64,000 nucleotides of DNA from Brachionus plicatilis (taxonomy: Eukaryota > Rotifera > Eurotatoria > Ploima > Brachionidae). A program made the translations under genes and the position numbers. Position 1 is the first letter of the stretch; each line of letters begins with the position of its first letter. Location: the NCBI GenBank assembly GCA_010279815.1, contig QEOQ01000014.1:62001-126000 (forward strand), written 5' to 3'. The notes beneath the pieces were generated by a model. The model was given only the letters and a program-made list of their open reading frames with translations, was not told the origin of the DNA and did not search any database. Shown piece after piece: positions 1-11,300 of this stretch.

Positions 1-2393
1 GCACAGATTCTCTTTGGTTTATTTCCATATCAAATGATACCATCTTATTATTATCGTTTTCAGACAAGTCGGCCTCAATTCCAGAATTTTCATTATCACT
101 TGAAAATTCCACAGCCTTGATTTAAAATTAATTCAAATTTTTTTTTAAATAAAATTAAAGTAACTTTTTTTGCTAATTCATTCCAATTGACCCTTAAAAT
201 AAATATGAATTGTAAAATTATAAGAACTACACAGCCAAGTGAAATTCCTATAAAAAAACCTTGAAATTATTTTAAATAAATTTAAGTTAATAGTCAATTT
301 GTTGAATTTCAATTTTACCATAAACTTTTAATGATGTTGTTAGCATTAGAGTCAAACCAATTGGTGAACCCACAAAATAAAAGCCAATGAGCAAAAAAAT
401 TGTTGTATACAATTGATAACCACATGCTCTCAAAATACCTGAGTTTGTTCCCTAAAAAAAAAATTATTTTAACTCATTTTATTAATTTTAAAATTAAATT
501 CAACAACTACAGTATGATTTAAAACTAATTGTACATTTCCTTTCCTCAACTCTTCCTCAACTTTTCCTTTCCCCACTTTTCCTTTAGGAAGAATTGAAGA
601 AAAGAAAGAGTCGAGGAACAAAATGCGTAAAGTTAGTTTTAATTTGTACTGTATTTTACCTGAAAACCATCCAAGATATGAACAAATGCAATAAATTTTA
701 AAAGATTTGAGGTTTTGTCAACAACTTGAGGATCACTTGAAAAAGCGTAAGGAAGAATATTTGACAAGCTTAGAATAAGCACTGAGAGTACTGCTATTGC
801 TGAAGCTTAAAAAATTAGGTGATCAATGGTCCAAGTCATTTTCACGGATACCTGTAACAACGTAAGTTATTTTTGCTGAATTTTTGGCAAGATCGGGTCT
901 ATTTGAACCCAAAAAGTTTCCAATTCGAATGTTAGCTGCTATTGAGATACCGAATGGAATCTTTTAAAATATTTTAAGTTTTTTTTTCGTTAAAAAAAAG
1001 AATTTTTTTACCTGGAAAAATATAAAAAGAATTTGTTGGGATATTGCCATCATTGAAAATTCAATTTTAGGTAATGAAGCTTAAATTAAATGTTTAAAAA
1101 CATTTTAAAATTTTAATATTTAAATTACAAGCTGCTAAATTGCCAATTTCAAAATTACTCCATTCAATTAAAATTGAAAAAAGACCTGGTATTGCTAATC
1201 TTAAGTAAATTTTCCAATCTAATAAACATTCTACACACCATCCTAGGGAAACAAAATTTAATTATTTAAAAATTTCCCAATTTATTTGAAAATCCTTTAC
1301 CAGGCCAAGAATGTAGATAAATTTTTTTAACGTAAATATAAACAATTAAGAACATGACTAGAAGAAATGACGCAAAATCAACTGCAAGAGCGGCTCCTCT
1401 AAAATTAAGATAAAAATTTGACTAAATAAAATTTGGAAAAATTTTTGTTACCTAACTCCCATGCTAAATCCGTAAATGAATAATGCATGAAGTGCGGCGT
1501 TAATTAAGATGGCAATAAAATTGATGTACATTATTGGATACACAATGTTCTTTAAAAAAATTTAAATTAAAGTTAGATGATTTTATTTTTTACCTGTGAT
1601 TGAATGTATTTTGACAATATAGCTGATAAATTGTAGAACTGTTTATTTTAAAATTATTATTTGAATAAATTAAATTGAAAAACTCACTATAATTGTCGGA
1701 AGAAAAGCCAGAATGTATTGATCGGCCACTCTTTATATAATAATAATAATAATAAAAACTAATTTTAAAAAAATAAATGAATACTCGGCAACTTCAATCT
1801 CATCCACAATAAAATACATCAATTTTTTTGAAGATATCAATAATGCAGCATTGCCAAACATTGTCATTATCGATATCAAAATTGCTAGAAATTTTGATTA
1901 TTTTAAATATTTTTAAAAATTTTTTATTGTACCTTTTTGCATTAGAACGCCAATTTTTTTTTTATTCTTTCCTCCATTAAGCTTTTAAAATTTAAAATAA
2001 GATTAAATATTTAAAAAGTCATGAGAAAAATTAACTTGTGGGAATAAAGTATCACAGGCAGTGGTAAGACCTTCTGAACTTGATAATACAAGGACATATA
2101 TTAGCTGAAAGAAAAAAAATTAAAGCAGTTTTTTGATTTTATTTTTTTACCGAATTTGCCAAAGAGACACCATCGAGCTCAGTTTGGCCTAGATGACCAC
2201 AAAAAATAGTGCTAATTATCGGAAAAAATACTTGGCTTAGACAACCTATAACCTTTTGGAAAAAAAATTTAATTATTAAGTTAAATAATTATATATTTTA
2301 ACTATTTTTTACCAATGGTATCGATGTTAAAACTAATTCTTTGATCTCATTTTTAAAGTTTTTGAAATCGAGTTGTTTGACTAAAATTGACAT
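1..2393 (-). CDS. MATE-family (SLC47-like) multidrug/toxin extrusion transporter, 3' end beyond window
   Basis: Multi-exon gene read on the minus strand. The ATG at 2393 opens MSILVKQLDFKNFKNEIKEL, followed by exons giving VFFPIISTIFCGHLGQTELD, then LSSSEGLTTACDTLFPQ, and later IPFGISIAANIRIGNFLGSN and TNSGILRACGYQ. These are landmark stretches of eukaryotic MATE transporters (SLC47 family), 12-13 TM proton-coupled antiporters that export organic cations across the plasma membrane. About a dozen short exons are separated by 40-70 nt introns with ttttag-type acceptors. The last visible exon (1-115) encodes an acidic Ser/Asn-rich cytosolic tail whose frame is still open at base 1, so the C-terminus lies outside the window. 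Family assignment is strong; substrate cannot be told. The exon model was joined by eye. Confidence 0.88.
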
Positions 2394-2867
2394 GGTGAAA
2401 AATTTATTGTCTCGTATGCCATTAGAACAAAATTTGTTCATTGACTTAATATTTGGAAGTTTTTGCTTAAGATTGCTTTAGTTATCTTATCATGGCCATC
2501 CGTTTTATTCAAGACTACTTTAATGACTTGATTTTAATTAATTTTATCTTTTAGAAAGTCTCACGCTATTACAAAAAAAGTTTTATCAAGAAAAATTGTG
2601 TAAAACATTTTTAATGTATCCAAAAGATATTATTTTTATTGAAAAAAAATTAAAATTAAACATTTTATCAATATCTATCTTTAATTAAAATTTTTGAGAT
2701 AAATTTATTTAAAATAAAAAAATGAAATACCTAACAGTGATAAATGATAATTAGTTATAATTTGATTATTTTATAAAATCAGAATTTTATTTTAAATACG
2801 AAATGATTATTCTCTCAAATACAAATCAACTAAAAAAATTATCTTACGTAAATTGGCGAAAAAATAC

Positions 2868-3156
2868 TGTTAGCGGGTGTTAACCATCACTACATACTTT
2901 ATCTCTTGGAGACTTTTAAAATGGCATTGCTACATCATTAACCTAGTTCAAATATTGTTTAAAGAAACTACGTTAGTAATTAAATTTGTCTTGGATATAT
3001 GATTTGTTGTCAAGAAGATATAAGATATAAATAAGAGATGCTTTTATAGAAGAAAAGAAGACTTTATTTTTGGTTTTTGGTATTTCGTGTTTTGGCAAGT
3101 TGTTAAATAAACTTTTATATAAGAAACTATTTTTTTATTAAACATTGCCGCTAACA
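2868..3156. mobile_element. Solo LTR of a retrotransposon (289 bp)
   Basis: The segment begins TGTTAGCGG and ends CCGCTAACA, a 9-bp inverted TG...CA terminus typical of LTRs. The 4 bp atac immediately precedes it (2864-2867) and follows it (3157-3160); counting the shared terminal a gives 5 bp, so there is a matching target-site duplication. Inside are a TATA-like gatataaataag near 3023 and an aataaa signal near 3106, in the order expected of U3-R-U5 on the plus strand. No internal retrotransposon coding region flanks it, so it looks like the product of LTR-LTR recombination. The LTR superfamily cannot be assigned from this alone. Confidence 0.7.
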
Positions 3157-4406
3157 ATACGTTTCTAAATTTTGCATATTTTACATATTTTTAGGTATCA
3201 AAGTAAAACTTGTGTCAAATGTAAAAAACCTTCAAATTTATATTAACTTTAAAAAATTTTTGACGAACTTGAAAGGCACAAATAGCTCTTTTGATCCAAT
3301 AATTTAATCAAGCTTTTGTTAAAATATTTTATTAATAAATTTAAATTTAATTTAATTTAATTTGGCATCTCGAAGCTGATGATCATTTCAAACCTAAGAG
3401 TTTATCTATATTAAAATTAATATTTGAACAACTAAAATAATTTTAATGTAACATGCTTTACATGCTATGTATATTTTGAAATTAAATCTATTTTTAAATT
3501 TAAACTAAATGATCCGATGGACTTTAAGACTTAATATTAAAATCTAAAATCTAAATATTTTATGAACCTAAAACTTTTGCCAAAGTAAATTTTGATCAAT
3601 TTTTAATTCGCTTTTTTTGCTCAAAAATTTTAAATGTGCTATTTCATTGAATTGCAACCTACAAAGTCTTTTGACATTTAGCTCGAAAAATAAAAAAAAA
3701 TGTACTTAACCAAAATTTTGCATATAAATCGACTTCTATCAAATAATGAAAAAATTTAAACTTATTTCTAAATTTTTTATTTTTTAAATTTTTGAAAGTT
3801 TTTTTACGTTTAAGATTTTGAATGATATTTTTTTGAATGTCAATTCTGAGTGAGAATAACTACCTTTACGAGTCTTTCATAACCGAAATATACATAAATA
3901 AGTAAAATTTCTGACATTAGAGATATAATTATATTAATTTAACGAATGATTTAACAATCAGAGACTGGCAGAGTTTTCTAGACCCTTTTTGTTATCTCTT
4001 CTTTTTAATTTTTATCCTTTGAAAATAAAAATATATTTTAAAACAGAGATTAATTAATTTTAATATTTTTTATTTTAGATTTTTTATTGAAAAAAATGTT
4101 TTATTAATAATGAAAAATGATTAAATTTATTGAACAAAAAACTAAGAAAATATGTAATAAAAAGCGCCGAAAAAACCCACTGGCTTTTTACTGCTAAAAT
4201 CCTGGATTCTTTAAATTTTTTGGATATTTTTTAAATGTGTTAACTGTTTCTTTATTTTTTCGAAAGTATCTAACAATTAATTTTAACATTCTTTCGATAC
4301 TATTTCCTAAATATTTCACACACACATTTGAGATTTTCTTTTTTCAAACTTTAATTATTGTGACCAAACGGAAAAGTATGTGACCAGTTTTGGTTTTAGT
4401 TGATCT

Positions 4407-4553
4407 GATTAAACAGGTGGGTGATGGATGAGGGACTTCGGTCCCTAAAAGATTAACCAAGTCTAACTTAATAAATCTTATTGTCTGGGAGGCTGATGAT
4501 GGAGGGACCACTATCCCAAAAAGATTAACCATGCTTCTGAGTCTAACTTAGTT
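4407..4553. repeat. Imperfect tandem duplication (~65 bp units) with hairpins
   Basis: Two adjacent units share the order G-rich gatggatgaggga block, a gggac...gtccc-type hairpin, aaaagattaacc, and agtctaactta. The first unit carries a perfect GGGAC-TTCG-GTCCC stem with a UUCG-type tetraloop. The second keeps a GGGA/TCCC stem with a different loop. Function is unknown. Confidence 0.5.
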
Positions 4554-4787
4554 TATATTTTGATTCCTTTTAGCCAGAATGATGTTAAAGAGCTTCGATG
4601 ATATGATTAGAACATAAATTTTTTTAAACTTTTTTTTTTCAAAAATAAAGCTATAGCTCGTTTCGCCATACATAAAAGATAGACTTGATTTATCTTAATG
4701 GCTTCTATAAAATGAATGTGATACTAAGTATCCATTAGTATTTGTAACTTATATTGATGTCGGGCGGTGAATATTTGAATTTGAATA

Positions 4788-4970
4788 TCATTTGGTATGG
4801 GCGTCAATGTACCAAATGTTCGTTTTGTCATCCAACGCGGAATGCCAAAGTCTTCGAATGGCTATTATCAAGAATGTGGTAGATCCGGAAGAGATGGTCA
4901 AGTTGGTGATTGTCGTTTGTTCTGGTTTTCAAATGATGTTAAGATGTGGAAAAGACAACCAAAAAATTAA
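4788..4970 (+). pseudogene. RecQ-type DNA helicase fragment
   Basis: The frame running through ATG 4797 to TAA 4968-4970 reads FGMGVNVPNVRFVIQRGMPK then YYQECGRSGRDGQVGDCRLF. This matches helicase motifs V-VI of RecQ enzymes (family pattern AFGMGI-KPDVRFVIH and YYQE-GRAGRDG), including the arginine-finger region. In-frame stops lie just upstream, and nothing recognisable as the ATPase motifs I-IV or the RQC zinc domain flanks it. It is therefore a stranded piece of about 60 codons, either a relic or a retained exon-sized duplicate. An isolated exon of an unassembled gene is less likely because no acceptor AG sits at its left border. Confidence 0.7.
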
Positions 4971-5557
4971 TAATCTTGGTTTGTATATTAAATTAAAAAC
5001 TATAATATCAAAACTAGATATAAATAAAAAAGGACATTTTTTTTAAATAAATGATTTGATGTATTGACGATAAGAATTCTACAAATAAATAGTAAATCTA
5101 TTTTCTATTCATTAATTTTATCTTTCTTATCTTAAAATTCATTAAAGGTAATTATTATAGCGAATTTTTTTCACACTGGGATTTTTTAGGTATTAAGATG
5201 ATATGACTCATGTTTTGAAAAATTTATTTTGAAATTTTTATTTTAAAGTATTTGAATAAATAAATTTTAAAAATGAAATTCAAATATTAATTTCCAAATG
5301 GGCAATTAAATGAAAAGATCGATCTTTCTTACCAAAACTTTTGAAATAAAAAATTTCAAAATAAACATTAGAAAAACATTTAGACAATATTTAGACATTT
5401 TTGCAATTTCTATTTAAAAAATTAATAAATTTAAAACTTTTATTTAAAAATTTGTAAAAAGTTAAAACTTTTCTTAAAATCATTCCTTTTAATTGAGCGC
5501 ACCAGACCAGGTATTTGAGTCGAATAAAACCCAATAGGTAAAACGGTCCTAGATCAT

Positions 5558-7192
5558 TTAAACGCTATAATAATAAATAAAATCGTTTAGATTGTCTGTA
5601 AGCATTAGCGAGCCATCATGACATAAAAAAAAACTATCTACATTTTTTACAGACGACTCCAGTCTATTTTCAATAATTAATTTCTTATTCTTTCCGTAAA
5701 TACCAAGAGTTTTATTCTCTCTGTCAACACACACAACTCTTTCCTCATTGCTTTCTTCGTCCTGTGTTCCAAAGCTCAACTTGACAAAACAATTTGCGCA
5801 ATTGCGTAGCCTAATCTTTTCCAAAAATTCTCCACTTTGCTCACTGTAGACATTGATGCACGAAAAGTACTCGTCGAGTAGGTAAATGCGGCTATTTTCG
5901 ACCGCCAGAATGGACTCTAGATTTAGACAAGCTAACAAGTCACTTCTGGCATTGAGACCCTTGGCTTCACAGTTGAACACCGGCTGTTTTTCCAAGTTGT
6001 AATCAAATTTGTGCAAAAAAGGATACACAGTGGACATTTTTGCATAGACAAAATCATTGTTTAGATACAAAAAACTAGCCTTGTCATCCAATATCACTGA
6101 CTTGACTAGTCTCAGCTTGTCGGTGAACAATTTGAGCATGTTTCGTCCAGTTTGGTAGTCGGTGAGCGACACACAAACATACTTTAAGCTTGTTTGAACA
6201 TAGTTTATTTTCATTTTGAGCTCGTTTTGCTGGTAGAGGAGCCGATTAGACAAATCACACACGCGCAATTTGACGTCGGTAAACTCGTCAAAGTCATTTT
6301 TAGAAACAAACAAAATTTTTTTGTAGCCCACCGGTCCAGTGTAAATTAATTTAACACTCAAATCGATGTTTATCACCTCTTTTTTGACTAAATTGTTCAA
6401 ATATTTGACAGTAAATGGTAGAAGCAACGAGTGGTCGGCAAATTCGAAGTCAAGACGGCCAATGTAGCTTTCCAACAGTGAGTTTATCTCATTTTTTTGA
6501 TTAAACACTATTTTGTTTATATTTAATAAATATTGATTGATGAAATTAATTTTTTCGCTTAGATCCTGATTTAGAAGCTCGCAGTCTTTTAACAACTGGT
6601 CTAGTTGGTCAAACGACGCATCGTTTAGATTTACTTGCCAATTTTTGAGCTTTTCTTTTATGGTTGATTTTAAATAAGATAAATTTAAGTGTTCCAAATA
6701 GGTGAGAAATGAAGTTTCTATACAATCAAGTTCATTTTGAATACTTTTCTTGATGTCAAGCGCTTTTTGGATCAAATTTTCGACATTGTTGGATATTTCG
6801 CTTTTGAGCAGAGCAAAATAGTCGACAATGTTGCTTTCGGTACAGTTTTCGATTCTGGTCAGCTCGTCTAGGTTCAAATTGATAGATTTGTACAAATCGG
6901 ATATTTTGCGGTAAAAATCGGTATTAATTAAATCGACTGGTTTGATTTCTAGAAGTTTGGACAAGGCTTCGTTTACTGGAAATTTAATTTGCCCATTTGA
7001 GCTAGCTGGTTTGTTAGTATGGGCTTGGCACAGGGCACAGCATCCATTGGTGTTCATTTTTTCGGCACATTTTTGGCAAATGGTTTTCCAACAGCACGGC
7101 ACCATCAGGGGCACGTCGTAGCGGTGCATGCACACCGGACACTCTAGAACACTATCGAATTGGTTCTGTTCATAAAACATTTCAAAAGACAA
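5558..7192 (-). CDS. RING-finger protein with coiled coil and NHL/beta-propeller-like C-terminus
   Basis: Intact single-exon gene of 544 residues. An N-terminal RING-like zinc domain (about residues 18-56) shows CPVC, PCC, CQKC and CALC pairs. The usual Cys-x-His position reads CCWK, so the histidine ligand seems replaced and E3 ligase activity is uncertain. Residues ~70-270 are charged, Leu/Lys/Asn-rich and helical (TRIM-like B-box/coiled-coil position, but I see no B-box). The C-terminal ~270 residues show repeated short beta-strand patterns such as FLYLNNDFVYAKM and ILAVENSRIYLLDEYFSCIN, consistent with an NHL/WD-type propeller, as in RING-NHL (TRIM2/3/32-like) proteins. The start is the first ATG, with A/T-rich leader upstream. 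A role as a ubiquitin ligase or scaffold is inference. Confidence 0.75.
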   Translation of the reverse strand: MSFEMFYEQNQFDSVLECPVCMHRYDVPLMVPCCWKTICQKCAEKMNTNGCCALCQAHTNKPASSNGQIKFPVNEALSKLLEIKPVDLINTDFYRKISDLYKSINLNLDELTRIENCTESNIVDYFALLKSEISNNVENLIQKALDIKKSIQNELDCIETSFLTYLEHLNLSYLKSTIKEKLKNWQVNLNDASFDQLDQLLKDCELLNQDLSEKINFINQYLLNINKIVFNQKNEINSLLESYIGRLDFEFADHSLLLPFTVKYLNNLVKKEVINIDLSVKLIYTGPVGYKKILFVSKNDFDEFTDVKLRVCDLSNRLLYQQNELKMKINYVQTSLKYVCVSLTDYQTGRNMLKLFTDKLRLVKSVILDDKASFLYLNNDFVYAKMSTVYPFLHKFDYNLEKQPVFNCEAKGLNARSDLLACLNLESILAVENSRIYLLDEYFSCINVYSEQSGEFLEKIRLRNCANCFVKLSFGTQDEESNEERVVCVDRENKTLGIYGKNKKLIIENRLESSVKNVDSFFLCHDGSLMLTDNLNDFIYYYSV

Positions 7193-8380
7193 TTTTGTTT
7201 TATTTTCGTATTTTAATTAAATATTTTTTTTTTATTCAAATTGTTTGATGTTTAGTTGAAATATTTTATTAAAATTAGATATTTTTTTGCAATATTGTGT
7301 ACTTAGTATTACGATTTTTATGCATTTTTATATTTAGTCTGAGCTAGGTATCAGAACAGTTGTTTTTTGAAGGCAAAAACTTCCATGCAAAGTTTGGCTA
7401 ATAATTTTTTTGAAATCAGTTTTTAATTTTAAAATAATAAATTTTTAAAATTTTATTAAAAAAATAATGAATAATAATTAGGCTTAGATATTTTAAGAAT
7501 TTCAGTTGTAATTTTTTTGTTGTAAGTTTATTATTAAATTGGAATTTAGATCAAGAATTTCTAGTTTTAGAGGAATAAAATTTTTATTCTCATTGTCTAT
7601 GCACGGTTTTCCTTTACTAAAAACGAAATATTTATTAATTTCAGTGAATGTTAAATTAACTGGACATTTTTTAATGTTCGTTGCTTCAGTTTACTTTTTA
7701 AAACATGTGTTAATTCATTTATTTTATTATTTAATCTAGATTTAAAAATAATTGTAGCTTAATTTAATAGTTACTATATTAATTTATTTTTTAATAAAAA
7801 TTTGATTAAAACTACTATATTTTTCAATTTTATAGCTTTGAATTTTGAAATTTAGACTTAGCGGCGTAGCCAGAGAAATCCTAAGGGGTGCTCTAGCCCC
7901 TCTATCCAAAAAATAGTCATTATTTTTCAGCTAAATTGTAAATTTTCAAAAAAAATTAATAAAATTAACACTTTTTTTCTTCTTCTATTTAAATTATTTT
8001 TGCATTTTAAAACACTTAAACAGAGATTTTTATAAGTCAGAAGTCTTAAGTTAAGTCCGGAATTTTTTTTTTAACTTTTTGATTTTGAAAAAAATTTTTT
8101 AAACTCAATTGTAGTCGTTTTTTTTACTTAAAGAGAATATATTAAAATGTCACAAAAAAATTTTTTTAAATAAAGATAATTAAAGGATTCTTAATATATT
8201 TATAAGATACATGAAGCAGAGCTTTATACGCGAGTAACGAGGCGTTATTTTATAAAATTTTATTATGAAAAATTATGAAAAGTTTTAATTTTATTCAAAT
8301 AAAAATTAATTAACATTGTATAATTCATAAACAGCAAAAAATTCAAATTATAAATTCGTTAAACAAAAAAAAATTTATTT
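7193..8380. other. Intergenic; possible transposon-end sequence near 7860-7905
   Basis: A/T-rich spacer. The G/C-rich patch at 7860-7905 (cggcgtagcc ... aggggtgctctagcccct) contains an AGGGG/CCCCT stem and looks like a DNA-transposon terminus. On the minus strand it lies downstream of the Helitron gene and reads hairpin then ...CCGCTAA, but whether it is the Helitron 3' end cannot be decided here. A short plus-strand frame at 7539-7739 has no recognisable features. Confidence 0.35.
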
Positions 8381-11300
8381 TTATAAATTTAACAAATATT
8401 CCAAAGTGTCTAATTCTATTTTTTTGATTCTTTTTTCTTCGTTTAATCTTGGTTCTAACATTTTAGATTGTGATAGTTTTTGGATTCGTTCTAAAGTCAT
8501 TGGTAGGATCAAAAAATCGTTAAAGTGTTTAAGTCGAGACAAAGCAACAAAAGTAAGCCCTAAACTTTGTTCTTTTTTTCCCAAGTCTATTACTGCTTTT
8601 GAAATAGTTTGTCCCTGTGACTTATGAATGGTTAGAGCATAAGCGAGACGTATAGGAAATTGTCTCCTATTGTAATTTAATATGTTATAGTGGGCTTCCA
8701 AACAGTTGATAGGAATCCAATTGTGTCTATAATCGTCCTCCGGAAATAGACGAGGTCCAATATAGTAATCAAATTCAATCAACAGAACAGTCGGCAAGCC
8801 ATTTCTATAATTAGTTTCATTTGGATAAATGATGTCTCTTATTATTCCATTAGCTCCATTGACTAAACCCTTTGATGTCCACAAGTTTGTAGTCAGGGTG
8901 ATTTTTGAATTTATAGCAATATTCACAGTATTATTTAAACCATAAAAATATTCTTCATTGATATTTTTTGCTATAGGTGGATTATTTTCGGCGTTTAGCC
9001 TACAAATAGGCATATTTAATTCTTTAAGTTTTGTATGATTATATTTAGTACAAGTAGAGTTATCCGGAAATAGCCGAATCGCATCAGAAAATTCTTCTAT
9101 GTTATTTGGTTTTATTTCTCTTTTTAATAGAAATTTCCAATCATCAATTGTTTTATCATCATTTATTCCATTTCTTAACCGTTCCAAAACATTAATAAAT
9201 TTTTTTTGATCAAGGTCGTTTTCGTCTGCTTGCTGTCTCACCATAATTTTTAGACAAACAGCTTTATCAAATTGTTTGTAACAATCTAAGCCATGAGTGG
9301 ATATAATATCTTTTGGTTGATCATGGTATAATGGGGATCCAATTACTGGTAAAAGTTGACCTGGATCACCAGTAAGTATAATTGAAATTCCACCAAAAAA
9401 TGTATCATGTTTACCAGTAGCCTCTCTAAGTCTTTTGTCTATAATGCCTAAGACAGCTTGAGATAGCATTGAATATTCATCTATAATAATGTGTGTAATT
9501 CCTCTAAATTTTCTTTGAAATTCTTGTAGTATTTTGCCAGTTAGAGCTACATATGCTTCTTTTTTTCTAATATTTCTTATTCGAAATAAAGAGTGTAAAG
9601 TCGAACCTTTTATTAAAAAAGCTGCTTTTGCTGTTGGAGCACATCGCTTAAGCTTATTTTTTAAATGGTTTGAAATAGCATTTATAGTAAAAGATTTCCC
9701 AGTTCCAGCAGTTCCGTTTACAATTAAGAGTAGTTGTTTGTTTGATTTTTCGTAGTCTGTGACAAGTTTATAAACTAATTTTTGATCTTCATTTAAGTCG
9801 CTTTCAATTAAATTTGGTACACCATCAGAATTATCATCATCATCTTCGTTTACTTTTTTTTTTTCATTTTTTATATAATTTCCTTCGAAAATTTTTAACA
9901 CTTCCTCTGTGTAGTTTTGCCTGTGAGATAAAAAATCATGAGTGGTATCAGGGTTAACATCATCAACTTCTTCGTTTTCGTCGTTGTTAATACTAGGACC
10001 AATTTCGGATAAAATCATCCATTGATCACGAGTCAATTGAGTTTCAGGGTCTAATTCTATTTCTTTTCTGGCTTCTTTTAATTGTTTCGACAATTCTGTA
10101 GTAAAACCTATCATTTCTAATATTTCACTTGAAGCATTTCTCAAAAAATTATTCCATCGTTCAATAGCAGTATTTTTATTTCTGATCTCATTAATATTTG
10201 AAATATCCCAATCACTATATTTGATCGTATGGTGATAACAATAAATTTTATACATTTCAGTGTTATCTGGATTGTATCTTATTTTAGGTAAGGTAATGAC
10301 AACTGTTTTTTCGTGTTCGGTTCTAATTGATAGTTTATTTTTGTTATCTAATTTAAAATATTTAACGAACGAAACGAGATTATCAATTTTTACTAATTGA
10401 TTTTTAATTAAATCTATTTGTTTTCTATTTGCATAATAATCAATTAAAGAATTTTTAGTAGCTGGTGAGTCATTATCATCGTTTACATTTAAATTTAGTT
10501 CTCTAGAATCGATTTCAGTTGAAATTGTAACGTAATTAAATGAAGAATTGTATAATGGTTCACTTAGTAATAATCTTGATACTTCACATTGTCCGATATC
10601 ACGTTTTCCTGCAATAGATTTAATCATAAGAGATCTCATTTTTGTACTAGGATTGTCTTCAATCGCTGAAGGTTGAATAATTTCTTTAAACAATTGACAA
10701 AGTGCCTGACCAGCTTTTTCCCCCTTGGTTGCATATTTGACCATATACTTTATTGCAGCCGATTTGTCAAGAATAATTTGCATATCAACGTTACCTCTCC
10801 AGTTATGGCAAATTATTCTATTATGCATATTCATCCAAGGATCGTTTCTCATAAGAACAATTTCAGCCTTAACTGAATCTTTTGTTTCTATAAAATTAAT
10901 TTTTGTTTTTTCTTGAAGCTCAAATGGATAAGTGAAACGACATTTACCAGAAACTTTAGATTTACAATATCCATTTATCCTACAAACGTGTCTTTGGCAA
11001 CAATTAATCAAATTTTCATAGTCGTTTTCAAGATTGTCAATGTTTATATTAGACGTCTTTATTGAACATGGATGCGGAGTTGGAACACAATTTTCAGCAA
11101 AATTAGTTTTTGGATTCATAGCAGTTATCAAGGTATCAGTATAATTAATTACCAATTCTTCTGATTCTTTACCTTTTTTAACGTCATTAATTAGTTGGTT
11201 ATAAACTTCTTCTGAGTCGTACTGTTTATTTTCTATTTTTTTTTCAGCTAAACGTCCAATATATAGTTCAGTTGTAAGTTTAACCAAGTCAGGATCATTT

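Larger units (their letters stand above)
2394..5557. other. Intergenic region with mobile-element and gene relics
   Basis: A 3.2 kb A/T-rich spacer between two minus-strand genes. It holds a solo LTR, a short imperfect tandem duplication and a RecQ helicase fragment, listed separately. I see no intact gene elsewhere in it. Confidence 0.6.

Noticed and set aside
7539..7739. 66-codon plus-strand frame
   Set aside because: Hydrophobic by composition only; no start context, neighbour or motif to support it.
8406..10916. Several plus-strand frames of 63-73 codons
   Set aside because: Shadows opposite the Helitron gene.
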